Part shown: one piece after another, positions 42,663 through 51,185 of the stretch
Position numbering within the stretch: the stretch's first letter is position 1
Layout of the letters: every line of letters starts with the position of its first letter
Source of the DNA: Burkholderia stagnalis
Lineage (GTDB): Bacteria; Pseudomonadota; Gammaproteobacteria; Burkholderiales; Burkholderiaceae
Direction of reading: 5' to 3'
NCBI RefSeq assembly: GCF_902830275.1
Contig: NZ_CADESW010000019.1
Coordinates: 91,956 to 155,955, forward strand
Length of the DNA: 64,000 bases
Position numbers and translations under genes: made by a program
Notes under the pieces: generated by a model
Databases searched by the model: none
Seen by the model: the letters and a program-made list of their open reading frames with translations, nothing else
Told to the model about the DNA's origin: nothing

Positions 42663-44186
42663 TTACTGTTCCGAGGCGAACGAGAACGGGCTGACCTTCG
42701 CGAACGCACGCTCGCCGACCAGCTTCGCGATCACCGCGATGTCCGGCGCGAAGTAGTGGTCGAGCTCGTAGTGCGCGACCTTGCCGCGGATCGTTTCCAT
42801 CACGGGCGCGAGCTTCGGGCTCGTGTGATACGGCGCGCGCAGGTCGACGCCCTGGGCGGCGGCCAGCAGTTCGATCGCGAGGATGTGCTTCGTGTTGTCG
42901 GCGATGTCGGCGAGCTTGCGCGCGGCGAACGTCGCCATCGACACGTGGTCTTCCTGGTTCGCCGAGGTCGGCAGCGAGTCGACCGACGCCGGGTGCGCGA
43001 GCGTCTTGTTTTCCGATGCCAGTGCGGCAGCCGTCACGTGCGCGATCATGAAGCCCGAATTCACGCCGCCGTCCCGCACGAGGAACGGGGGCAGGCCCGA
43101 CAGCGTCGCGTCGATCAGCAGCGCGATGCGGCGCTCGGCGAGTGCGCCGATTTCCGATGCGGCGAGCGCGAGGTTGTCGGCTGCGAACGCGACCGGCTCG
43201 GCGTGGAAGTTGCCGCCCGACAGCACTTCGCCGGTATCCGGGAAGATCAGCGGGTTGTCCGACACGGCGTTCGCTTCGACGAGCAGCACGTCGGCCGCGT
43301 GGCGCATCTGGTCGAGACACGCGCCCATCACCTGCGGCTGGCAGCGCAGGCTGTACGGATCCTGCACCTTGTCGCAGTCGCGGTGCGACTGGTTGATCGG
43401 CGAGCCTTCGAGCAGGTCGCGGTAAGCCGCGGCCGCGTCGATCTGGCCTTGATGGCCGCGCAGCTCATGGATGCGCGCGTCGAACGGCTTCACCGAGCCG
43501 GCCGCCGCGTCCACCGACAGCGCGCCCGCGACGAGCGCGGTGCGGTACAGGTCTTCGATCGCGAACATGTTGTCGAGCGCCAGCGCGGTCGACGCCTGCG
43601 TGCCGTTCAGCAGCGCGAGGCCTTCCTTCGCCTGCAGCGTCAGCGGCGCGAGGCCCGCGACGCGCAGGCCGTCGAGCGCGCTCGCGCGCTCGCCGCGGAT
43701 GAACACTTCGCCGACGCCGAGCAGCACCGCCGACATGTGCGCGAGCGGCGCGAGGTCGCCCGATGCGCCGACCGAGCCCTTCACCGGGATCAGCGGCAGA
43801 ACGTCGGCGTTGTACAGCTTGATCAGCGCGTCCATCACTTCGCGGCGGATGCCCGAGTGGCCGCGGCCGAGGCTCGACAGCTTCAGCGCCATCAGCAGGC
43901 GCACCGACGAGCGCGCCATCGGCTCGCCGACGCCGACCGCGTGCGACAGCACCAGGTTCTTCTGCAGCAGTTCGAGCTGGTCGTGCGGGATGTGCGTGCT
44001 GGCCAGGCGGCCGAAGCCCGTGTTGATGCCGTAGGCCGGCTCGCCCTTCGCGGCGATGTCGGCGACGGCCTTCGCGCCCGCGTCGATCTTCGCGAAGCTG
44101 GCCGGGTCCAGCGCGAGCGGCACGGATTCGCGCGCGATCTGGCGCAGTTGCGGGAGAGTCAGGTGGCCGGGGGTGAGCGTAATCAT
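42663..44186 (-). CDS. hutH: Histidine ammonia-lyase
   Basis: A 507-residue lyase that deaminates histidine to urocanate, the entry step. GSVGASGDLAPL contains the Ala-Ser-Gly triad (141-143) that cyclises to the MIO cofactor. Tyr52 in AYGINTGFG is the catalytic tyrosine, and SHRDCDKVQDPYSLRCQPQV and NQEDHVSM are further signatures. The start MITLTPGHLTL follows an upstream region rich in operator motifs; the 39-residue upstream extension would pass through the operator and is rejected. Confidence 0.97.
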   Translation of the reverse strand: MITLTPGHLTLPQLRQIARESVPLALDPASFAKIDAGAKAVADIAAKGEPAYGINTGFGRLASTHIPHDQLELLQKNLVLSHAVGVGEPMARSSVRLLMALKLSSLGRGHSGIRREVMDALIKLYNADVLPLIPVKGSVGASGDLAPLAHMSAVLLGVGEVFIRGERASALDGLRVAGLAPLTLQAKEGLALLNGTQASTALALDNMFAIEDLYRTALVAGALSVDAAAGSVKPFDARIHELRGHQGQIDAAAAYRDLLEGSPINQSHRDCDKVQDPYSLRCQPQVMGACLDQMRHAADVLLVEANAVSDNPLIFPDTGEVLSGGNFHAEPVAFAADNLALAASEIGALAERRIALLIDATLSGLPPFLVRDGGVNSGFMIAHVTAAALASENKTLAHPASVDSLPTSANQEDHVSMATFAARKLADIADNTKHILAIELLAAAQGVDLRAPYHTSPKLAPVMETIRGKVAHYELDHYFAPDIAVIAKLVGERAFAKVSPFSFASEQ

Positions 44187-44195
44187 GTGAGCAAT

Positions 44196-44210
44196 CCTGT
44201 CTAGACAAGT
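44196..44210. promoter_or_regulatory. HutC operator O1, promoter-proximal
   Basis: The core TGTCTAGACA is a perfect 10-bp dyad, extended by AAG on one side and CC on the other (one mismatch to CTTGTCTAGACAAG). It covers the region just downstream of the predicted hut transcription start. Confidence 0.75.
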
Positions 44211-44224
44211 TCGGGATGGATTGC

Positions 44225-44255
44225 AGTGTAGTGATCCAAACTTGTATAGACAAGT
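44225..44255 (-). promoter_or_regulatory. hut promoter with embedded HutC operator O2
   Basis: ACTTGTATAGACAAGT (44240-44255) is a near-perfect dyad of the same type as O1. On the minus strand, TTGTCT inside it and TACACT (44230-44225) are separated by 17 bp and fit a sigma70 promoter. A repressor bound at O2 would cover the -35 element and one at O1 the start site. Confidence 0.7.
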
Positions 44256-44582
44256 GGTTTTTCGCCGATTTCGACTCGGGAGTTTCCCTGATGCCCGGCG
44301 CACCCCGCTGGCCTGTCCGGTGGGGGCCGCGAGTTATCGTATGTTGTCGTTATTATGACTTTTGCAACATACGGATCATTGCAGTCGCCACGCGCCGGCC
44401 GTCGTGTCTGCCCCGTCATGATTCCCCGCCCTGCTTGCCCGCGGCACGCTCGCGAAGATCCGGAAGTGATGGGTTTTTGGCAGGACTGGTGTGCCTGCTT
44501 GATCGCTGCGGTCAAGGCGCGCTAAGCGGTGCCGAACGATGCGCCGCTCGAATGAGCGGGCCGGCGCCCGCATGAACGGAGA
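44256..44582. other. 327-bp gap upstream of the hut promoter, with a 9-bp inverted repeat
   Basis: No gene is supported; short frames here lack ribosome-binding sites. CGTATGTTG (44338-44346) and CAACATACG (44365-44373) form exact 9-bp arms around an 18-bp AT-rich centre. It looks like an operator or activator site, possibly a second control point for hut. It could also belong to an unannotated short transcript. Confidence 0.45.
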
Positions 44583-45338
44583 CTACGCGCGCGTCCACGC
44601 GACGCACGCCGCGTAGCCGGGCGCCGCGTCGAGCCACGCGGCGTCGAACGCGGCCACGCCGGCCGCGGGCGCGGCAGGCGCGACGATCTCCACCGCGGGC
44701 GTCGCCGCGTCGCGCGGCGGCACCACCGCGAACGCCTTCAGCCCGCCGGCGATGCCGGTGCCGAGCGCCTTCAGCAGCGCCTCCTTCGCGGCCCAGACGC
44801 GCATAAACGCGTCCGCGCGCGCCGCGTCCGGCTGATCGTCCAGATAGGCAGCCTCGCCGGGCGCGCAGACCTCGCGCGACAGCCCGCGCCAGTCGATCGC
44901 ACGGTCGGCGCGCTCGATGTCGATGCCGACCCGGCAGGCGGCCGACCATGCGATCAGCGCATGGTCGCCGGCATGCGACACGTTGAAGTCGAGCGATGCG
45001 CGGTGCACGGGATCGAGCGCGGGACGGCCGGCCTCGCCGACCGCGATCACGACGTCCCGCGGCGCGATGCCGAGCCGCGCGCCGAGCACGTCGCGCAGCG
45101 CGATGCGCGTGCCGGCGCTGCGCACCGCGTCTTCCCGGCGCAGGAAGCGCGCCGCGCGCGCCTGTTCGGCGTCGCTCAGCCCCGCATAGGCGGGCGACGC
45201 GAGCGGCACATGCCAGTCGAAATCGACGCGCACGACCTGCACGCCCGCGCGGCGCGCGGCCGGCGGCACGTCGATCGGATGCGCGCGATAGGCGCGAGGT
45301 GCGTCGGTGGACGAGCCGGTAACGGGAGAGCTGGACAT
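44583..45338 (-). CDS. 4'-phosphopantetheinyl transferase (Sfp-type)
   Basis: A 251-residue enzyme. GIDIE (138-142) and WAAKEALLK (182-190) are the two magnesium/CoA-binding motifs of Sfp-type transferases, and FNVSHAGDHAL near 119 is the usual preceding block. It activates acyl, peptidyl or aryl carrier proteins by adding phosphopantetheine from CoA. The N terminus has an extra proline-rich stretch of about 30 residues. No NRPS/PKS genes are near, so it probably acts in trans on secondary-metabolite or siderophore synthases. An unstable-looking 8-bp repeat tract lies 73-216 bp upstream of its start. Confidence 0.88.
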   Translation of the reverse strand: MSSSPVTGSSTDAPRAYRAHPIDVPPAARRAGVQVVRVDFDWHVPLASPAYAGLSDAEQARAARFLRREDAVRSAGTRIALRDVLGARLGIAPRDVVIAVGEAGRPALDPVHRASLDFNVSHAGDHALIAWSAACRVGIDIERADRAIDWRGLSREVCAPGEAAYLDDQPDAARADAFMRVWAAKEALLKALGTGIAGGLKAFAVVPPRDAATPAVEIVAPAAPAAGVAAFDAAWLDAAPGYAACVAWTRA

Positions 45339-45410
45339 CGATGCGTGGCCTGCGGGGCGAAACGTCCGATGTTAATCGATCGTCGCGCGTTCGGGCGGGC
45401 CGCCCGGCCG

Positions 45411-45554
45411 TTCAGCAGTTCAGCAGTTCAGCAGTTCAGCAGTTCAGCAGTTCAGCAGTTCAGCAGTTCAGCAGTTCAGCAGTTCAGCAGTTCAGCAGTT
45501 CAGCAGTTCAGTCGTTCAGTCGTTCAGTCGTTCAGTCGTTCAGTCGTTCAGTCG
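45411..45554. repeat. 8-bp simple sequence repeat: 12 x TTCAGCAG then 6 x TTCAGTCG
   Basis: Twelve exact TTCAGCAG units (45411-45506) pass directly into six exact TTCAGTCG units (45507-45554), then degenerate into TTCAGCCCG and TTCAACAG before the stop codon of the hydrolase gene. Two homogeneous blocks with one fixed difference show expansion by slippage or unequal exchange on two occasions. It lies upstream of the phosphopantetheinyl transferase gene and directly downstream of the hydrolase gene. It is not a CRISPR, because no spacers are present. Confidence 0.95.
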
Positions 45555-45564
45555 TTCAGCCCGT

Positions 45565-46569
45565 TCAACAGTTCGCCGCGACGCCGGCCGGCGCATGCCG
45601 CGCACGCGCGGCCGCGTGGCGCGCATGGACCGTGCCCGGCGCATCGGCCGGCAGTGCGCCGTGCCGCAGCCAGTGCAGCGCGAGCGGCCACAGCGTATCG
45701 GCGAACCGGCTGTGGAAGAACGCGAAGTGCCCGATCGCGTCGACGCCGACGTCGCGCGGCGCGATCCGCAGGTGCGTGACGTCGCTGCCCGTGTAGTAGC
45801 CGAGCAGCCGCTCGATCGCGGCGACGGTGCCGAACGCGTCGTCGTCGAGCCCGATCGCGAGCATCGGCGCGGTGAGCGCCGCGAAGCGCGCGGGCAGCGC
45901 GGCGCGGCACGCGACGCTTTGCGCATGCCGGCCGCGCGTGTAGACGTCCTCGAAGCGCGGCCGCGAGCGCGCCCACGACAGCGCGACGCCGCGCGGCGTA
46001 TCCTCCATCCAGCCGAGGCGCCTGGCCGGCACGTAGCCGCACAGCGCCGCGAGCGCCGGCATCGCGACGTGCCACTTCCACCACATGCGCCGCCGCTCGG
46101 CCGGCAGGTAGTCGCGCCAGTACGCATACTGCGCACCGACCGTCAGCACGCGCCGCACCTGCGCGTTCGACGGCGCGAGCCCGAGCACGAAACCGCCGAT
46201 GCTGTGCGCGACGACGTCGAGCGGCTGGCCGGGGAACGCGTCGAGCGCGTGGCGCAGCGCGGCCTCGTAGTCGAGCCGCCCCCAGTCGAGCCAGTTCGCG
46301 CGCAGGCTCGCGAGTCGCGCCGGGCGCGAGCCGCCGATGCCGCGATAGTCGTAGACCAGCACGTCGCGCCCGTGCGCGAACAGCCATGCGGCAAAGCGGA
46401 AGTAATAGTCGCAGCGCACCGACGTCGCGCAGTTCACCACCGTGACCGGCCGGCCGGGCGCGCCGCCGCGGTGCCGCCACACCTGGCCGTGCAGCACGTA
46501 GCCGTCCGCCGCGCGCAGCGTCACCGGTTCCGGCGGCAGCGCATCGGGCGCCGCGTTCGCATTCGTCAT
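45565..46569 (-). CDS. Alpha/beta-hydrolase
   Basis: A 334-residue alpha/beta-hydrolase with the nucleophile elbow HSIGG (Ser123) and an oxyanion-type VVNCATSVRCDYYFRFA segment near 45. DVLVYDYRGIGGSRP is typical of the lysophospholipase/serine-aminopeptidase S33 group. A candidate acid is in GLDDDAFG and the histidine in IGHFAFFHSRF. No signal peptide is seen and the substrate is unknown. The MTNANAAPDA start has a GAGGAGA site. The stop is 11 bp from the 8-bp repeat tract. It diverges from a LysR regulator. Confidence 0.85.
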   Translation of the reverse strand: MTNANAAPDALPPEPVTLRAADGYVLHGQVWRHRGGAPGRPVTVVNCATSVRCDYYFRFAAWLFAHGRDVLVYDYRGIGGSRPARLASLRANWLDWGRLDYEAALRHALDAFPGQPLDVVAHSIGGFVLGLAPSNAQVRRVLTVGAQYAYWRDYLPAERRRMWWKWHVAMPALAALCGYVPARRLGWMEDTPRGVALSWARSRPRFEDVYTRGRHAQSVACRAALPARFAALTAPMLAIGLDDDAFGTVAAIERLLGYYTGSDVTHLRIAPRDVGVDAIGHFAFFHSRFADTLWPLALHWLRHGALPADAPGTVHARHAAARARHAPAGVAANC

Positions 46570-46671
46570 CGTGTCTCCTCGCATCGGCCGCGCTCGGGCC
46601 GGCCACCCTCGAACTTGACGCATCGCACAAACTCGACCACGCTGGCGGCTTCGTTCGCATGAGCTCAACGC

Positions 46672-47613
46672 ATGTCAACGCCTCTCGCCCGTCTCCCGTC
46701 GCTGGACCTCGTGCGCGGCTTCGTCGCCGTCGGCCGCCGCATGAGCATCACGCTCGCCGCGCAGGATCTGTACGTCACCCAATCGGCGGTCAGCCGCCAG
46801 GTGCACGCGCTCGAGGCGCATCTCGGCGTCGCGCTGCTGCAGCGCGGCTACCGCAGGATCGCGTTCACGCCGGAAGGGGAACGCCTGTTCCACGTTGCCG
46901 ACGCCGCGCTGCGCAGCCTGCAGGACACCATCGGCACGCTCACCGCCGTGCGCGAGCGGCAGCCGGTCACGATCACTGCGAGCATCGGCGTGACCGCGCT
47001 GTGGCTGCTGCCGCGGCTCGGCCAGCTGCAGGCGCGGCATCCGGAGATCGACCTGCGCGTCGCCGCGAACGACAAGGTACTCGATTTGCGCGCGGAAGGC
47101 ATCGACCTCGGAATCCGCTACAGCCCCCGCGACCGCGCGCCGGCCGGCGCGCTGCACCTGTTCGACGAGACGGTGGTGCCGGTCGCGCACCCGGCGCTTG
47201 CCGCGCGGCCGATCGCGGACGCCGACGCGCTCGCGGGCCATGTGCTGCTCGAATTCGACGGGCCGCCGCAGACGCAGCTGCAATGGCGCGAGCACCTGCA
47301 CGCGGCCGGCCTCGGCGACGCGCGCCCGAAAGGCGTGCTGCGCTTCAACCAGTACGACCAGGTGATCCAGGCCGCGCTCGCGGGCCAGGGCATCGCGCTC
47401 GGCCGTCTCGCGCTCGTCGCGCCGATGCTCGCGGACGGCCGGCTGATGGTGCTCGGGCCGCACGGGCGCGCGCCGCAGAACGGCTACGGCTACTGGCTGT
47501 TCCAGCGCGACCCGGCGCCGCGGCGCGAAGTCGCCGAGGTGCGCGACTGGATCCGCGCGGAAGCCGACGCATGTGCGGCCGAAATGCGCGCGCTCGCTGC
47601 CGTGCGCGGCTAG
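46672..47613 (+). CDS. LysR-family regulator (GcvA-like)
   Basis: A 313-residue LysR protein. LDLVRGFVAVGRRMSITLAAQDLYVTQSAVSRQVHALEAHLG is its helix-turn-helix region, in two parts as usual. The effector domain starts near 95 (PVTITASIGVTALWLLPRLGQL), which is typical of the GcvA branch. It diverges from the alpha/beta-hydrolase gene (102-bp gap) and probably controls it. It ends 1 bp before the convergent photolyase gene's stop. Confidence 0.92.
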   Translation: MSTPLARLPSLDLVRGFVAVGRRMSITLAAQDLYVTQSAVSRQVHALEAHLGVALLQRGYRRIAFTPEGERLFHVADAALRSLQDTIGTLTAVRERQPVTITASIGVTALWLLPRLGQLQARHPEIDLRVAANDKVLDLRAEGIDLGIRYSPRDRAPAGALHLFDETVVPVAHPALAARPIADADALAGHVLLEFDGPPQTQLQWREHLHAAGLGDARPKGVLRFNQYDQVIQAALAGQGIALGRLALVAPMLADGRLMVLGPHGRAPQNGYGYWLFQRDPAPRREVAEVRDWIRAEADACAAEMRALAAVRG

Positions 47614-47614
47614 A

Positions 47615-49093
47615 TCACCTGCCCTTCGGCAACGTCCCCAGCGCATCGAGCGCGCGACGCCGCGCCGCGTCGTGATCGACGAGCGGCGCCGGATAGTCGG
47701 TGCCGAGCCGCACCCCGGCCGCCGCGAGCTGCACCGGCGACGCGGCCCACGGCGCATGGATCGCCGCGTCGTCGAGCCCCGCGAGTTCCGGCACCCAGCG
47801 CCGCACGTACGCACCGCGCGGATCGAACTTGCGGCCCTGCAGCACCGGATTGAAGATGCGGAAATACGGCGCGGCGTCCGCGCCGCAGCCGGCCACCCAC
47901 TGCCAGTTCGCGGCGTTGTTCGCCGGATCGGCATCGACGAGCGTGTCCCAGAACCACGCCTCGCCCGCGCGCCAGTCGATCAGCAGGTGCTTGACGAGGA
48001 ACGACGCGACGACCATCCGCACGCGGTTGTGCATCCAGCCGGTCGCCCACAGCTCGCGCATCCCGGCATCGACGAGCGGATAGCCGGTCAGGCCGCGCTG
48101 CCACGCGCGCAGCGCATCGGGATCGCTGCGCCACGGCATCGCGTCGAACTGCGCGCGGTGGTTCGCGCTCGCGAGCGCCGGAAAGTGATACAGCAACTGA
48201 TGATTGAATTCGCGCCAGCCGAGTTCGCCGAGGAACTTGTCGGCGCCGGCCGCACATGCGGCGCCGCCCGCCTGCGCGTGCAGCCGGGCCGCATGCCAGA
48301 CCTGTCGCGGCGACACATTGCCGAAGCGCAGGTACGGCGACAGGCGGCTCGTCGCGGGCAGGTCGGGACGATCGCGCGCGTCCGCATACGCGGCCAGCGA
48401 CGACGACACGAAGGCGTCGAGCTGCCGGTGCGCGCCCGCTTCGTCCGGCGCGGGCCATGCGGCGCGCAGGCCGCCGGCCCAGTCCGGTGCGTGCGGCAGC
48501 AGCGCCAGCGCATCGAGCGCGAGCGCGCGCTCGCGCACCGCGGCCGGCCACGGCTGGAACGCGATCCGCTCCGGCTCGGGCAACGGCACGGCCACCTCGC
48601 GATCGCGGCGCGCCGCGCGCCAGTAGGCCGTGTACACCTGGAACGGCGTGCCTGATGCAGTCAGCACGTCCCACGGTTCGTTCAGCAGGCTGCCGTTGCT
48701 GCTGTCGACCGTGAGCCCGCGCGCCTTCAGCGCCGCCTTGAGCGCAGCATCGGCATCGCGCTGCGGCTGCGCGTAACGACGGTTCCAGTAGACGGCCGCC
48801 GCGCCCGTGTCGTGCACGACGCGCTCGATTTCGCGTTGCGCATCGCCGCTCAGCAGCAGCAGGCGGCCGCCGTGCCGCGCGAGCGCGGCGTCGAGCGCGC
48901 GCAGCGACCCGTGCAGCCACCAGTTCGCCGCGCCGCCGGGCGGCCTGCCCGCATCGGCGCCCGTGTCGTGCACGTACACGCATACGAGCGGGCGGCCCGA
49001 CTGCACCGCGCGCGTCAGCGCGGGATGATCGGTGAGACGCAGATCGTCGCGAAACCAGACGATCGCGGGCGCAACGGACGGCACGGCGGACAC
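47615..49093 (-). CDS. phrB: Deoxyribodipyrimidine photolyase
   Basis: A 492-residue class I CPD photolyase. The N-terminal antenna domain begins APAIVWFRDDLRLTDHPAL. The FAD-binding C-terminal half has TSRLSPYLRFGNVSPRQVW, FLGELGWREFNHQLLYHFP, and WMHNRVRMVVASFLVKHLLIDW with the cofactor-binding and electron-transfer tryptophans. It repairs UV-induced pyrimidine dimers using blue light. No ATG is near the start; GTG at 49093 lies 5 nt after GAGG, and another GTG lies two codons upstream. It is convergent with the LysR gene. Confidence 0.94.
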   Translation of the reverse strand: MSAVPSVAPAIVWFRDDLRLTDHPALTRAVQSGRPLVCVYVHDTGADAGRPPGGAANWWLHGSLRALDAALARHGGRLLLLSGDAQREIERVVHDTGAAAVYWNRRYAQPQRDADAALKAALKARGLTVDSSNGSLLNEPWDVLTASGTPFQVYTAYWRAARRDREVAVPLPEPERIAFQPWPAAVRERALALDALALLPHAPDWAGGLRAAWPAPDEAGAHRQLDAFVSSSLAAYADARDRPDLPATSRLSPYLRFGNVSPRQVWHAARLHAQAGGAACAAGADKFLGELGWREFNHQLLYHFPALASANHRAQFDAMPWRSDPDALRAWQRGLTGYPLVDAGMRELWATGWMHNRVRMVVASFLVKHLLIDWRAGEAWFWDTLVDADPANNAANWQWVAGCGADAAPYFRIFNPVLQGRKFDPRGAYVRRWVPELAGLDDAAIHAPWAASPVQLAAAGVRLGTDYPAPLVDHDAARRRALDALGTLPKGR

Positions 49094-49404
49094 GCACACC
49101 TCGACTCGGAAACCGGAACGTGACGCGTATTGTCGCGGGTGCGGCGCGCGGTGTCGATGGAGGTCCCCGGTGAAACGCCTTAGTCCGTTCCGACGATTTG
49201 TCGGCGCGCGCGAACGCCTGCGCTCGACGTCGGGTGGTGCGCGTCCATGTCGGCGCATACGGTCCCCGCCGCTTCCATCACGCCCATGACCAAAGCCGCC
49301 AACCTCGTCACCTCGATCACCGTCGACATCGACGCGCCCGCGTCGGTCGTCCGGTGCGTGGGCACCGCGCGGCTCCAACCAGTGCGCGCGCGACGTGAAG
49401 CGCG
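49094..49404. other. 311-bp gap between photolyase and DHH genes
   Basis: Both neighbours are on the minus strand. Short frames on either strand (about 60-85 codons) have no convincing ribosome-binding site or recognisable protein pattern. I see no repeat, terminator hairpin with a T run, or clear promoter here. Confidence 0.5.
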
Positions 49405-50385
49405 TCAATCGAGCCGGAACGCCGCCTCGAAGCGTGCGGCGAACGCGTCGAATTCCGCTTCCGGCAGGTGATTGATGCCGCCCGCGCGTTTGCGCCCGCC
49501 GCCCGTCGCAAAGCCGCGGCAGAAATCGTCCGCGCCGAGCGGCCGGCCGTCGGGCACGCGCACGCTGACGACGAGCCCGCCGCCCGTGCGCGGCGACAGC
49601 ACCGCGAGCGCGGCGCCGGGCGCGTTGCGCATCCGCTCGTTGGCGAGCATGCCGGTCGCGCGCCGCGCCCATGCGTGGTCGGGCATCCGGACCAGCGTCG
49701 CGCCCGGCACTTCGCGCAGCGGCGCGAGCGAGCGCGCGCGCGCCATGTCGTCGCGATAGCCGTCGCGCAGCGCCGCGAACACCGGCGTGCCGCGCACGAA
49801 ATCGCGCGGGTCGACGCACGGCAGCATCGCGTCGGCGAGCGCGGCCGGATCGAAATGCAGATCGTCGACGCAATCGCCGTACGCGTTGTAGTTCAGGTAG
49901 AGCCCGAGTTCCGCGAGCATCCCGCGCTCGGCCGCGTCGATTCCATGTTCGCGCGCGAGCGCATCGCCGAGCGCCGGCAGCTCGTCGCCGAACGCCGCGG
50001 CGATCGCCCAGCGCACGTGCAGCCCGCCGAGATAGCGGTTCACGAGCGCGCTCGTGCACACGTCCGCCGCCGTGTCGATATGCGCGTCGAAACGCGCATC
50101 GTCGGGCAGCGCGCCCGCGAAGTGGTGGTCGAAATAGCGGACCGCCGCACCGTCGCGCAGCAGCCGCGCGCACGCGTCGCGGTTCTGGTCGTGCGATACG
50201 TCGAGCACGGTGACGCGGTCGCCCGCGCGCGCGTCGATCCGCTCGAGCAGCCGGATGTCGCGCTTCACGCCCGTCACGAGCGTGCCGCGCGCGCCCTCCG
50301 CGAGCCGCAATTGCTGAAGCGCGCACAGGCCGTCCGCGTCGCCGTTGAACGCGAACACGTGCTGCCCGCTGTCGTTGTCCCGCAT
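49405..50385 (-). CDS. DHH/DHHA1-family phosphoesterase
   Basis: A 326-residue protein. FNGDADGLCALQQL (motif I), TVLDVSHDQNRD, and RYFDHHFAG (the DHH metal motif) define the catalytic half. The C-terminal DHHA1 half has FATGGGRKRAGGINHL, where the usual histidine of GGGH is arginine. Family members hydrolyse short RNAs, pAp or cyclic dinucleotides; no choice can be made here. There is no PAS, CBS or membrane domain. MRDNDSGQ is chosen as start because GGAG is 9 nt upstream. A truncated SDR gene lies immediately upstream on the same strand. Confidence 0.85.
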   Translation of the reverse strand: MRDNDSGQHVFAFNGDADGLCALQQLRLAEGARGTLVTGVKRDIRLLERIDARAGDRVTVLDVSHDQNRDACARLLRDGAAVRYFDHHFAGALPDDARFDAHIDTAADVCTSALVNRYLGGLHVRWAIAAAFGDELPALGDALAREHGIDAAERGMLAELGLYLNYNAYGDCVDDLHFDPAALADAMLPCVDPRDFVRGTPVFAALRDGYRDDMARARSLAPLREVPGATLVRMPDHAWARRATGMLANERMRNAPGAALAVLSPRTGGGLVVSVRVPDGRPLGADDFCRGFATGGGRKRAGGINHLPEAEFDAFAARFEAAFRLD

Positions 50386-50402
50386 GTTCCGTTGCTCCAT
50401 CT

Positions 50403-50975
50403 TCAAGGCGTGAAATCGCCGCCGTTCGCGTCGAGCGTCGCGCCCGCCACCGCGTTCACGTAATCGGACGCGAGAAACAGCGCGGCGTGCACAGTCGTCG
50501 TCGGTCGGCAGCCGCGCGAGCGCGAGGTTCGACGCGATCGGCGCGATGATCTGCGCCTCCGGCACGCCGTGTTCGGTCGCGGCCTGCCGGAAATACCCCT
50601 GCATCGGCACGCCCCACCTCAACCCCATGTGGATGCTGTTCGCGCGGATGCCGTGCACGCCGAGCTCGCGCGCCAGGTATTTTGCCGCAACCGCGAGCGC
50701 CCCCTTCGATACAGCGTAGCCGGCTTCCCCTGCAAACGGCTTGCGGGTCGCCTGCGTGTTGATCATCACGATCGCGCCGCTGCCGCTTCATGTGCGGCAC
50801 GATTTCCTGCGTGAGCGTCATCGTGCCGAACACGTTGGTGTCGAACACCGCGCGCCCGCCGTCGAGGTCCGCCGTATCGACCGGCTCCGGGAACGCGCCG
50901 TGCGCGAACGCGCTGTTCACGAGCGCGTCGATCCGGCCGAAGCGCGCGATCGACGCGTCGGCGGGCTGCCGGCTG
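50403..50975 (-). pseudogene. Broken short-chain dehydrogenase/reductase (SDR) gene
   Basis: Three frames on the minus strand join into one SDR. Frame A encodes IARFGRIDALVNSAFAHGAF and DTNVFGTMTLTQEIVPHMKR. Frame B takes over near 50780 with MINTQATRKPFAGEAGYAVS (the YxxxK-type site) and ELGVHGIRANSIHMGL. Frame C takes over near 50487 with AALFLASDYVNAVAGATLDA and GGDFTP, then a stop. The N-terminal third with the nucleotide-binding TGxxxGxG motif is absent. Two frameshifts plus truncation make it non-functional unless the sequence itself is wrong. It once was probably a sugar/aliphatic alcohol dehydrogenase paired with the MFS operon. Confidence 0.85.
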
Positions 50976-50991
50976 ATGCGTCGTCTTCAAG

Positions 50992-51128
50992 ATGTCATAC
51001 GTCATCAGACATTAAATCCGTTCATCGCTGCCCTTCTGCCAGTGCAAGCATCGGAAAAACCGCCTATTTTCGGGTATACCCGCGAGCCAGCCTAACGCAT
51101 CCCAGCGTAATATGTCATACGACGACAT
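50992..51128. promoter_or_regulatory. Two ATGTCATACG dyads upstream of the MFS/lactonase operon
   Basis: Site A (50992-51012) and site B (51112-51128) both start ATGTCATACG and end in GACAT, giving ATGTC...GACAT dyads with 11- and 7-bp centres. Site B extends to TATGTC/GACATA. They are 120 bp apart, in the gap between the broken SDR gene and the MFS gene. A GntR-type repressor able to loop DNA is a reasonable guess; no such gene is adjacent. Confidence 0.55.
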
Positions 51129-51185
51129 ACTACTTAGAACGCATCGGCGCCCGAACCGCCTGCCGCATCCCGACCGGAGACACCC

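Noticed and set aside
44201..44515. 104-codon minus-strand frame upstream of hutH
   Set aside because: It runs through the hut promoter and both operators and lacks a ribosome-binding site.
45411..45554. Possible CRISPR array
   Set aside because: The 8-bp units are contiguous with no spacers, and no cas genes are near; it is a simple sequence repeat.
49180..49365. 61-codon minus-strand frame in the phr-DHH gap
   Set aside because: Short, unsupported start, and competing frames of similar quality on the other strand.
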